From the NCBI GenBank assembly GCA_947462335.1, contig OX381717.1:45923523-45987522 (forward strand): a DNA stretch of 64,000 nucleotides. Direction: 5' to 3'. Both the position numbers and the translations under genes were made by a program. Every line of letters begins with the position of its first letter. Within the stretch, counting starts at the first letter, position 1. Source of the stretch: Harmothoe impar. Lineage: Eukaryota; Annelida; Polychaeta; Phyllodocida; Polynoidae. The notes under the pieces are model-generated. The model was not told where the DNA came from. It saw only the letters and a list, made by a program, of their open reading frames with translations, and did not search any database. Below are positions 34,865 through 45,372 of this stretch, piece by piece.

Positions 34865-37800
34865 TTAAGAATCACTTAGGAACTTACTAGTAGGTACAAG
34901 CTTTCGCTGCAAAAAGAAGATATCTCCCTCATCGACGTATAATGTATGTAACATTACAGTCATTCGGCAAGCTAGATTGAAGGGTTCATGAGGCTCCAGG
35001 GGTTTCTGGTGAAAGAAGTTGAACTTTTTTGAGGGTTCTCCAGTCAGCTCCTTAGCTAGTGTCTTCTTTAACTCACCCACTTTCTGATCTAACTTTATGG
35101 ACTGCATCACCACCTTGTCTGCAGAGTCCAACCCCGCGTTGTCTCCAATATGAACCTCCACTGTGCAGTGTGTTGGTGTACTGAAGTCTACATCCACCAA
35201 CGGGTCTAACCGACCGTGTTTTGCTTCTAATTCTGCGAACCTGTAAAAGATAGAAAGTAGAAAGAGGTTGCTTCATGTTGACCCTTCATTTTTGTTATCA
35301 TAAAGCAGCTCGCCTGTGCTGCATTCATGAATCACACTGGCCCTACAGGACTGATACTCTAATAAAGCATTTTAACTGGCTAATATTTGTCCCAATGAAC
35401 CACTGTATCAGAATCACTTCATGATATTTATGTTTAATATTTTGAGTCCCCCGCCAACCCCAGCGAGAGGAGTTTAATGTTTTTTTGAGTCCCCCTCCAA
35501 ATCGAGCAATCTTGTAAGTCAGCATAGTGAATTAAAGAACTATGCTGTCCTTAAGGGTTAACAAAAGAAGAATTACAACATTAGGCCACACATTTTTATG
35601 TTTTAGGTTACAGGCACGCCACGATAGCATGAACCCTCCCCCCCCCCCAGCACTAAAAATAAAACTGTGAAACCCCAAGTAAAGCGCTATATGTCAGCTT
35701 CAACGGTGTGTTTATTGGACCAGTATTAAGTATTTAAATCAATCTACTAACATATAAAAGTCTAAAAACTGTTTTAAAATGTTGTAATCTGTACATAAGA
35801 AAATCCTCAGTGCCAGAAACCCAAAGAATAAAAAATTGTAACCCTATCACTGACATAGTCACACATGAATTACCATACTAATGAATAAACATTACCTTGC
35901 TGGCTTGTTATCCTTGTCCACAAAGTGGCGGACAAACCATCGCTCGGCTGTGGTTCGTTCTTCACCACCTATCTTGCTCATGTTTAAGTTTATAAGTGCC
36001 GGTAAGTAGCTGACTATGAACTGACGCCGCAACTTCTCCTCCATACCCTGATATCAGATGAACAGTTTCAAGTAAATTATAGTTCTAGCCCATGAAATTC
36101 ATGTCAGAGCTATTTCTAAATGATAAAGCATTAAATCTAAACTAAACATGAAATTCATTTTACATCAGTTCAGAGAAGGGAAATCGCACTGGTATGCAGT
36201 ATTTACTTTGAAGAGTGGGAGCTTCTTCATTCCAATATCCGTGAGCGCAGGAAAGTGACGCAGCTTTTCCAACTCTGACCAATCGTTGATACCAGTCTCA
36301 GTGATGTTCATACATCTAGAAACAAACCGGATAAGTGAGAACAGCGTTAGAGACAAGGGACATGGAGAGCATGAGTCTTCAGTGGCTGCTTTTAGCTCTG
36401 TTGTAGAGTACAAAGGGTATTGTAGACCTACTTAATTCTAACCATTTAAGGACAGCTCATATGTTGACATGAGCCATGAATGCAGCCATGGCAAGTAACT
36501 TGGAAGTACCACATTCATACTGCACTTTGGTTGGCCAGTAGTGCAACAAAGCTGTCTGTGCAAGTTATTCACTGTGTTGGTGCATCATGATGACAAAAGA
36601 GCATGAACCTTTAGACATTATGCAATCCTTTGAGTCCTAATACATTTATACAAGAGGTTATAAATACAATCAGTACTAAAGTAGTTATACTCAGCTAACA
36701 GGTGCAGATTTTCAAAAATTAATGCAAGTTATACATGAAATGGGGTTTATACACAAGAATTTATGGTACATGCAAAACTGTGTCACATGACATGTATCTG
36801 TTTTGTACTCACTCTAGGTTTAAGAATGTTGGCTGAATCTGCTCTGCAGCTGGGAACGTTGTGAAGGGGTTTTGTAGAAGCAGCAGTTGGCGCAGGTTGG
36901 GGTAGACTGGACTCAAATTCAGGATTTCACCAAAGTCGCTAAGTTTGTTGCCATTCAAGTAGAGTGTTGTCACACTTGGATGTTGGTGTTGATGAGTCAG
37001 GGATGTGTAACCGTTCATACAGAGATGCAACTCTTTCACGCTGAAATAAGTACAAAGGTTAAGAAAAATGTTGATATTGCACACACTAAAGTAAAGTGTT
37101 TACATGCTTACACATCTGTAGAACACATACCTATTTAGTAATGTATTGTAATAAACGAGACTTTGCCCTTTATAATACTGATATATTATTAAGTAAAGAA
37201 CAAAAGTCGACACAGTTCGGATCAAGTGTACAGGTTGCGAATCAAAGGTTTATTCAGTAACCTAGACAGGCAAAGCTATATCAGTGCGAACTCCCTATAG
37301 AGTTCGGAGCGGGTCAGTAGGCTTGTAGCCGATATGATCACAGGGCCTCTGTCCAAGCGTGAATCCAGAGTGACCGACGAGTCCTATCGGATGCTGGCTA
37401 TATAGGCAGCCAGACTGCGCGCGCACACGCAGACCGGAAGCCTATAGCGACCTCTGTCCATACCCCAAGCCCGGGCCAGGTGCTACCACCTGCCGTCGGC
37501 TGAAGGGTTCGGACTGAGTTCGCAACACAGCATCCAACAGAACATGCCATATAAACCCTGTATAACCCTAGCCCCTACAGTATTATTGCAGACAATATGG
37601 GGAATATCATTTAGACAAGCAGATGAGAAACATAGTATAAGTGCATCTCATTATACAGAACTATGATTGAGTGTTGTCTTGAGTTGAGTATATTAAAAAT
37701 ATGCATATTATTGTCATCCATTTTCTACTTACTTTGGCATTATTTGCAAGAGCAACTCCACAGTCTTTAGTGGAATAGATGTTGAGTTGAGGGCAAGTTG

Positions 37801-38916
37801 AGTAACATTTGGGAAGGTTTGCTCCCCAATATCCAACAAAGGTTCTGTGAGATTGTTTTCACTCAAGTTGAAGAAATTCACCTTTGGCATACAGGACAGT
37901 ATTGTAAATATCTGTAATATGAAAGACAAAAACAGAAAACTCAGCATAGGCTTGGATAGGAGCTTTATATTTATATGGATATCTCAGTTGTGTTTATCTA
38001 TAAGATTAAAGATCAACTGGTTTCTTTAGCTTTGAAAACCAATGTGCAGTACATATGGCCTTGCGTTGAAAACATACTTTGAGTTAAATAACATATTTTT
38101 GTCTGAAAGGATTTTAATAGCTGAATACATTAAATATTTATCAAATACAATACAAGTTTGTCAGTTAGACAGACCTCTTTCCAGTCTGTAAGGAGATTGT
38201 TGGTGACATCAAGCCTTGTGACTTGGCAGCAGATTTCCCGAATGCGGCTTGTGTCCCCAGCACATGTAACACCGAGCCTATGAAGCGACATCTCACGCGG
38301 GACATGCACCTTTCCATCACCTAAATAAAGGAATATGCAGATTAAAATCACCAATTGGTAATGCGCATCTAGAAGACCTACTGCAAATCTTCATGTATAA
38401 GCCTAACTCACATTACAGAAAGTGGTCATTTATTAATGGGAGTGGTGAAATCTTGCGCGGAATTGGAAAAAAAAAAAGAAGCCCTACCCCCGAAAAATTT
38501 GTTATGCCCCTGCCCCCTACAGGAATGGTCAACGTTTATAAACCCCCTCCCCCCCCAACCGAGCGGCTCCTCCGCACGGTGATTGAAGAACGACTACTCC
38601 CTAGGCTGCATCTTCAACTTGATCATGCCAACTTTAGTACTCTAGTATACTTCTGGAAAAAAAACACTTTAAAAAAGCTACCCAGATTAACCTTCAACCT
38701 ATGTAGGAATGTTTGGTATCAAAGCAAAGTCGAATCCCCCCTGTCTTTAACATGAGAATTAATGGTGCCTTAAGTTAAATGTAAAGGTTATATATGATAG
38801 ATGCACTCACTTCCTGCAACATCCATGTTCTTTAACACAAACATGTTATCAGATACAGCTATGCCACAGTCTGCATACTTCTCCTCCACTGCGGAAATGA
38901 ACGTCTTCTCTGCCAT
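34865..38916 (-). CDS. TBCEL: Tubulin-specific chaperone cofactor E-like protein, copy A
   Basis: Seven coding exons on the minus strand: 38811-38916 (ATG 38914-38916), 38175-38320, 37733-37911, 36813-37040, 36207-36315, 35896-36047 and 34865-35240. They join in frame for about 431 residues, near the vertebrate TBCEL length. Order: short N-terminus (AVEEKYADCGIA), the diagnostic GVTCAGDTSRIREICC block, LRRs (VTRLDVTNNLLTDW, VNFFNLSENNL, VTTLYLNGNKLSDF, LRQLLLLQNPF), the linker CMNITETGINDWSELEKLR, then a C-terminal ubiquitin-like domain (SIKLDQKVGELKKTL). There is no CAP-Gly domain, which separates it from TBCE. Known TBCEL proteins destabilise tubulin. Compared with copy B, the last exon has an 8-residue insertion (NAGLDSAD) and a longer tail (VPTSKFLSDS). 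The donor gtctgt after exon 2 is weaker than copy B's gtattt. A tttacag acceptor just before the ATG implies an upstream non-coding exon. Confidence 0.9.
36440..36610. repeat. Decayed 'gcatcatga' MITE in TBCEL-A intron 4
   Basis: The sequence carries tgaatgcagccatggcaagt, agtaccacattcat and ggtgcatcatgatgac, all hallmarks of the MITE family at 7854-8105. A related insertion occupies the same intron in copy B (42640-42790). Confidence 0.65.
37200..37530 (-). mobile_element. Possible solo LTR in TBCEL-A intron 3
   Basis: A GC-rich island of about 330 bp stands out from the AT-rich intron and has no counterpart in copy B. On the minus strand it starts tgttgcgaactcagtccgaa. It contains a TATA-like gcctatatagcc and then an AATAAA (ctgaataaacc), and ends near gttcggatcaagtgtaca, the order expected of an LTR. 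No target duplication, primer-binding site or internal coding region is visible, so this call is tentative. Confidence 0.45.
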
Positions 38917-40862
38917 CTTCTGTAAAATAAGTATGGATAGGTAAGGTACTCAGAGAGGGCAGTTAAAACCAAGACTGTCCAGCTTCAGAAACCCATAAAC
39001 CTAATGCTATAGAATGACGACTAGGCTATATTTATCTATGCGTCAGCTGTGGGTCATGTGTGTACTTATCAGTACAGTCATGATCTAGGTTCGTTTAAGA
39101 GGTTAGAGACTAGTCATTTATTACTAGGTGATGGGGGGGGGGGCTTGGTGGATTATCCCAACATGGCAATTTTTTGGCATAATCAGCCCCTCCCCTCCCT
39201 GCCAATTAGCTGCACTTAATTTTGCTCCCCTTCCCCGACTAAACTGGCCCCCGAATTTTCCATACACTGGTGGAATTATGCATTGTCACAAGTAATTAGA
39301 TGGACCGTATCCTATTTTGACACCCCCACCCCCAGCATGGAGGCTTATCAAGTTTTGCTCCCCCCACTGAGGGCTTGTTCTTCAGTAGGACACCCCCTCC
39401 CTACATCCACCAAGCCCCTCTCCCACTTGGCAATAAATGACTCATCCCTTATGCTTAGAAATCTGTCCAGCCCCCACTATAGTGGGTACGGAACTAATGC
39501 TGGTCTGTGAGCCCTACACTGACACTTCTAAACTATAGTATTAACGAATATAAAAATCCGTTTTCACTGTTAATCTACCTACCACTGGTAAGCCTATATA
39601 GTAGGCCTACCTACATATGGTGGGTACAATTGATGGTTTGTGAGACCTGAACCCACACCCACCTGTATACTATCTATACACACAACCAGTAGTGGACTTT
39701 GGACTCTTTATCTATACTGTGTTCCTATCACAAGGTGTGGATTTGATTAAACACACTGGGTCACTGTGCCTGGGTATCTACTGCATGTGCCATGTATACT
39801 CTGATATCTATATATATATATATGATACTGAATCCTTATATACTGTATCCAAATATAAAGGTACAAATGAGTGAACCCCCACTTGACTTGGCCTTGACTC
39901 AGACTGTCATTCAGTTATCTTAGTGAAACAGGGTCTTAGTGGGTTACTTGGCAGACGTCTTATTGTATACCTACTCAGTTTATTTAGCATTGTGACGAAT
40001 GCAGTCCTCAAATATATAGAATTCTTGAGTTTTGTAATCCACTATCTGACTGTATACATGCACCTGTTTCATTGTGTCATATTAACATCCTATTATGAGA
40101 ATTCTATATAAATAATTGATTTGGTCATTTAAAATTATTTTTTATATCATAGACTTGATTGATATATACTTGACATTCTAAACATTTCTCATTATAATGT
40201 ATTTGCAATAAATAGACAATCATAAATACTTCGAGTATCAAGAGTTTCTCTCCATAGCTTATGGAGCATAAGACATTATACATGTATATAATATCATACA
40301 GTCATATCCAGTCTACAAGAGTGTTACCATTCAGATTCCAATCAGATATTAAACCTAGATTTAAGAGGGCATGATTGTAAGAAAATCGGACCCTTCTTTA
40401 TGGGGTGGGGAATACAACATCTGAGCACCACATCCCTCCCATTATGGTAAAAATATGATCACTCTCATAACAGTGTGCATGGTAAAATGATAAAAATGCT
40501 AACTGTGTCTATAAGTCCCTACATCATGATTATGAGACTAGACTTTATCTTTCTGTATCAATGTGTTTGGTTGTCCTTAGCATTACTATAGATGTAAATA
40601 TATATACATATAATTTCAGTGGCCATGCAGTTCTGTTGGCCATAAGTTTCTGATTTTGTTAATACTTAAACAGCAGTGTCAATAAAGTAGAGTTTGTTAA
40701 TGTCCATATAAAAATAAACCATCTTTTGGATGACAGCATTTACTAATGAGCAGATTACTGAGTACAATACATGTACAATGTAGTTCCATGAAATTTCAAA
40801 GTTAGTTTTCCTTGATAATTACAATTTTATATATTCCTTATATAAAATCACTGCTTACAGAA
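38917..40862. other. Spacer between the two TBCEL copies
   Basis: The region should contain the copy A promoter and 5' UTR exon and the copy B 3' UTR. It holds a G-run element piece at about 39115-39270 (ctagtcatttattactaggt with poly-G) and a short (TA)n at about 39810-39825. The part near 40430-40540 and 40690-40760 resembles the flank downstream of copy A (34530-34760), so the duplicated unit includes 3' sequence. No coding exon is recognised. Confidence 0.6.
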
Positions 40863-43800
40863 TCACTTTGGATCCAAAAAGAACATATCGCCATCCTCAA
40901 CTCTCAATGTGTGTAAAGCTAAAGTAAGTTGTGAACGTAGATCAGTAATTCCGTCATAACCCTGTGGCTTTTGGTGATAGAACTTGAACTTTGTTGAGGG
41001 TTCTCCAGTAAGTTCCTTAACTAGTGTCTTCTTTAACTCGCCAACTTTCTGATCTAACTTTATGGACTGCATAACTACCTTGTCTCCAATATGAACCTGT
41101 ACCGTGCAGTGTGTTGGTGGAGTAAAGTCCACTTCAGCTAACGAGTCTAACCGACCATGCTTTGCTTCTAATTCTGTAAATCTGTAAAAGATGGAATATT
41201 GTCAGGAATAGTTCGCTTCCTGTTAACAGGGTACTGTGTTCGACAGAGTTTTTATAGGTATACTACATTAGTTCATGATGAATACGGTAGCCCCATTAAT
41301 TCAATCCCAAGAAAAAGCCATATTTGACACAACTGTGATATAACGAGGGTACCCACAGAAATTTCAAATTGAAATTCCATGACATTTCCATGACATTCCA
41401 TGACAAAAATCTCAATATTTTCCATGACATTTATTACATTCTTGGGGGGGGGTTAGGGGGCTTGGCCCCTGAGAAAGTTTCTAAAATCTAGAAAGCAAAT
41501 GGTACATTCTCAGAGATTTTGTTATATTAATTCTATTATTTTCATTTTCCATGACATTCCATGACACACAGCAAATTTTAACAAAATTCCATGACATTCC
41601 ATGACAGCTTTTAAATTCCATGACATTCCATGATTTCCATGACTTGTGGGAACCCTGCAGTAACCCTAGACCGTATTTCACGGTCTGTCACGTTATCATA
41701 ATTGATTATCTAACCATTATAAAATCGCTGTTTCAGATCAATTAAAAGAAATTTTGAAATGAAATAAACACAAAGAAGCACTTCTTTAGTTCCCCGCTGA
41801 GGTTTATTTCACTCAGCTTTGTTGAGCATAGTGAATTAATGAAGTTTGCTGCCCGGCCTCAATTATTAAGTAACAAATACGGCAACATTATGACAGACAT
41901 ACCATTCATGAATAATTATGAAATTACCTTGCTGGCTTGTCATCCTTGTCCACAAAATGCTGGACAAACCTGCGCTCAGCTGTAGTGCGTTCCTCTTCAC
42001 CAACTGTGCTCATGTTTAACTTGGTGAGTGAAGGTAAGTAGCTGACTATAAACTGACGCCGCAACTTCTCCTCCATACCCTGGTACCAAAGAGAATAGGT
42101 GACATGAAAACCTCTGTTAGACTTTGTGTGAGCCATGACGCAGATGCCTTTTTCTTCCTCTTTTTTTCACAATTTGAGAACAAGTTACAATCAGTATTCA
42201 TAACTTTCTTAAGAAATGAAACAAAAATATTCCCAAAACCGTCTTCGGGTTGGCAGACACTACTTTTTGACATTCTGCAAGACTGAATATATTTCTTAGA
42301 GCTGATACAGGGGGTAATGGGCAAGTTTACTGGTATTAAAAAAGAACCCTTGCATCCCTAATGAAATGTAAAGTTTCTTAAATAATATCAAATGATATGA
42401 TTACTTACTTTGAACAGTGGGAGGTTTTTCATTCTGATGTCTGTGAGTGCAGGAAAGTGGCGCAGCTTTTCCAGCTCTGACCAATCATTGATACCAGTCT
42501 CAGTGATGTTCATACATCTAGAAATACAAACGGGGAAAATTGAGAATGGCCTTAGAGACAAAGGACATGGGGAGCGTGATCACAGGCCACTTAGATTTTT
42601 GTTATTGAGTATGAAGGGTAATGTATGACTATTGATTACCAACTCTTTAAGGGCAGCTTATCACTTCAATGGCTTTTGTCAACAACAGGAATGAATACAG
42701 TGCAAGTGAGTCCCTTGAAAGTACCACATTCATGCATCATGCAAGTTGGCCGGCAAGTTACTCGCTGTTTCGATGCATCATGAAAAATGAACTAACGAAC
42801 TTAAATTTTGACGCATCAGGCAGCTGGGACAGAAACTTTGTTTTATCTAATAATCTAAATAATTATGTTAAGTACTCACTCTAGGTTTAGAAATGTTGGC
42901 TGAATCTGCTCTGTTGCGGAGAACATTGTGAAGGGGTTTTGTAGAAGCAGCAGTTGGTGCAGGTTGGGGAAGACTGGACTCAACTTGAGGATTTCACCAA
43001 AGTCGCTAAGTTTGTTGCCATTCAAGTAGAGCGTTGTGACACTTGGGTGTTGATGTTGGTGTGTAAGCGATGTGTAACCGTTCATACAGAGATGCAACTC
43101 CCTCACGCTGAAATAAATGCAAAGGCTAAAAGAGTTAAACAATTGATATTCAAAAAATATAAAAGTACATACCGGTACAATTATATGTGTTTCTATACTT
43201 CAGTGCTGAAGTAGCCACAATCAGACCTAAGGCTCAGGCCATCCCAAAGTCCAGGTTTGAATTATACGCAAGATCCTGCTTACACATGGGCAATCAACTT
43301 GTTCTCTCAATATTCAGTAACTGAGTATGTCAATGATTGAGTGTTGCCGGCTAGTCATTCATCAGTACATATCAGAATCATGTTTATTATCTCCATGGAT
43401 CCATGTTTTACTTACTTTGGCATTATTTGCAAGAGCGACTCTACAGTCCTGAGTGGAATAGATGTTGAGTTGAGGGCAAGTTGAGTAACATTTGGGAAGG
43501 TTTGTTCCCCAATATCCAACAATGGTTCGGTGAGAATATTTTCACTTAAGTTAAGGAAATTTACTCGGGGCATACAGGACAGTATTGTGAATATCTGAAA
43601 CATGAAACAAAAGCACAAAACTAATAATGATCTTGGATAACAAGTCTTCTTTTTTCCATAAATATGTCACTTATGTCCGCTTTATATCCGTCTACAAAAC
43701 TTAACTTCTTTAGTTTAGAACCCCAAAGTGCAGTGCATGCATTCAGGCATTTAAAGCCTATTTAGGATTCAATCATTCTTATTTACCTGAAAAGATTAGG

Positions 43801-44440
43801 GTCCAACATTTTGATAGGCTTACATAAAATATGTATTACATATAGGATTGGCAGTTAGATCTATGGTGAAATACCTCTTTCCAGTCTGTAAGGAGATTGT
43901 TGGTGACATCGAGACTTGTAACTTGGCAGCAGATTTCCCGAATGCGGGTGGTGTCCCCGGCACATGTAACACCCAGCCTGTGAAGCGACATCTCACGCGG
44001 GACATGCACCTTTCCATCGCCTAAATAGTAGAAAATACAGTTTCAAGTATGGTACCATTACCATAGTTATTCGAAAGGCAATTATACCAGTGCTTATAAA
44101 CTGTAACATACAGTACTAAAATTACTGTATAGGGCTAAATATTATAATTAAATAATTTTCAAATTTCTATTTTGCTTCATTGTTTTCAGAATAACTCAAG
44201 AATAAAGGGACTACATACATGTACCGACACCGTAGTAAATATAGTGATGAGTGTACGGAGATTAAATTGAAAGTTTTAAGACTTTAATTTACGGATTATA
44301 TAATGGTATAGATCTATAAAGTAAATGAACTCACTTCCTGCAACATCCATGTTCTTTAACACAAACATGGTATCAGATACAGCTATGTCACAGTCTGCAT
44401 ACTTCTCCTCTACTGCGGCAATAAATGTTTTCGCAGCCAT
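40863..44440 (-). CDS. TBCEL: Tubulin-specific chaperone cofactor E-like protein, copy B
   Basis: Seven coding exons: 44335-44440 (ATG 44438-44440), 43875-44020, 43416-43594, 42880-43107, 42409-42517, 41928-42079 and 40863-41181. They give about 412 residues. The first six exons are exactly as long as in copy A (106, 146, 179, 228, 109 and 152 bp) and in the same phases, so the genes are recent tandem duplicates. Domains match copy A: GVTCAGDTTRIREICC, LRRs (VTRLDVTNNLLTDW, VNFLNLSENIL, VTTLYLNGNKLSDF), CMNITETGINDWSELEKLR, then the ubiquitin-like domain ending GDMFFLDPK. The shorter last exon looks more like the ancestral form. All splice sites are canonical and there is no frameshift. The gene lies head to head with PRA1 at a distance of about 930 bp. 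Confidence 0.9.
41346..41660. mobile_element. TIR element filled with 'attccatgac' repeats
   Basis: The ends agggtacccacag and tgtgggaaccct are inverted repeats. Between them the decamer attccatgac and variants occur many times on both sides of a G-run centre. The element lies in copy B's last intron and is absent from the matching intron of copy A, so it inserted after the duplication or was lost from A. Confidence 0.65.
42640..42790. repeat. Decayed 'gcatcatg' MITE in TBCEL-B intron 4
   Basis: The segment shares gaaagtaccacattcat, gttggcc and tgatgcatcatga-type pieces with the insertion at 36440-36610 in the same intron of copy A. It is shorter and more eroded. Confidence 0.6.
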
Positions 44441-44489
44441 CCTGTATCTATAGAACAAGCATACATAGCTAAGGTATGGTCTGGCGGCG

Positions 44490-45000
44490 ACATATTTTTT
44501 ACGGACTCATGAAAATAATCTTGCCTTCTCCCCCCCCCCCTCCCCACCGCCTCCAGAGTGCATAGAATATTCACACTGAAATCTGGGGGGAGAGTCAAGT
44601 TTTCGACCCCTCTTCGGGATGGGGAGACTGGGGAGGGGGCATAAATTAGTGAAAAGGCCCATGTGTTTAATACTACTGCCACTGGTACTAATTTAGCAAA
44701 TTACTAATACTATGCTTCAAAAATGAAAGCTGTAGGGGGGGGGGGAAGTGCGCTTTAAAAAGGGAGAGCTAATTTTTTTCACAACATGATGGGGGGGGGG
44801 GGTGGTTACAAAATTTGAACCTCTTGATTTAAGTGGGTGGGGGGGGGGGGATTAGAACCCTCGGGGTGGGGAGATGGCGGGGGTCGAAAAATGTCCACCT
44901 GTTTTGAGCGGAAATCCTGCACAAAGGGACACAAACTTTGGGGAGGATGGTAAGAAATTTCGCCCCTCCCCCTGTTGTTAAAAAAGGAGCACTCCCCAAG
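44490..45000. repeat. G/C-run repeat cluster in the TBCEL-B / PRA1 spacer
   Basis: Several poly-G and poly-C tracts with gggggatt-type linkers and an aaaaaggagcactcccc end identify members of the gggagtgttca family. They occupy half of the divergent intergenic space. Minus-strand proline-rich open frames here are artefacts. Confidence 0.6.
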
Positions 45001-45264
45001 AAATTTAAATATCATTGCCTTTATAATATATGTGTGCCTACCTGTAACCTGACAGCTACCCTATTTTGGCCAGTGAGTCACCACGAAAAGTACTATTTGC
45101 AGAGGCTGCTGCACTGACACTACCAGCTATCTAGCCCCCTTATTAACTAGGACAAAACCTACTTATTGGTGTACTGCAACTGTCAAAATAATCTCTTATG
45201 GCACTTTAAATCGTTATCTTCATCTGCAAACAAGCACAAAATCCCTGGTAGCCCGCTGCCGTGT

Positions 45265-45312
45265 GTGGACTACGTCACCAAGGGGCGTGTATTTACGTGC
45301 CTACGTCATCAG
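45265..45312. promoter_or_regulatory. Paired CRE-like motifs in the PRA1 upstream region
   Basis: Two ctacgtca motifs (complement TGACGTAG) lie at about 45270-45277 and 45301-45308, 60-105 bp before the PRA1 ATG. They resemble ATF/CREB sites. They stand in the only GC-rich, repeat-free part of the spacer between the divergent TBCEL-B and PRA1 genes, so they may mark a core promoter, possibly bidirectional. No TATA box is evident. Confidence 0.4.
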
Positions 45313-45372
45313 TCTGTGGGTACCTCCACGTTGCTTGTCCGAAATCTCAACCAGGGGCTTTAGAAACTTGTT

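Noticed and set aside
38393..38755. 120-codon + strand ORF
   Set aside because: It overlaps a gggagtggt-family repeat opposite a TBCEL-A intron, and its composition is repeat-like.
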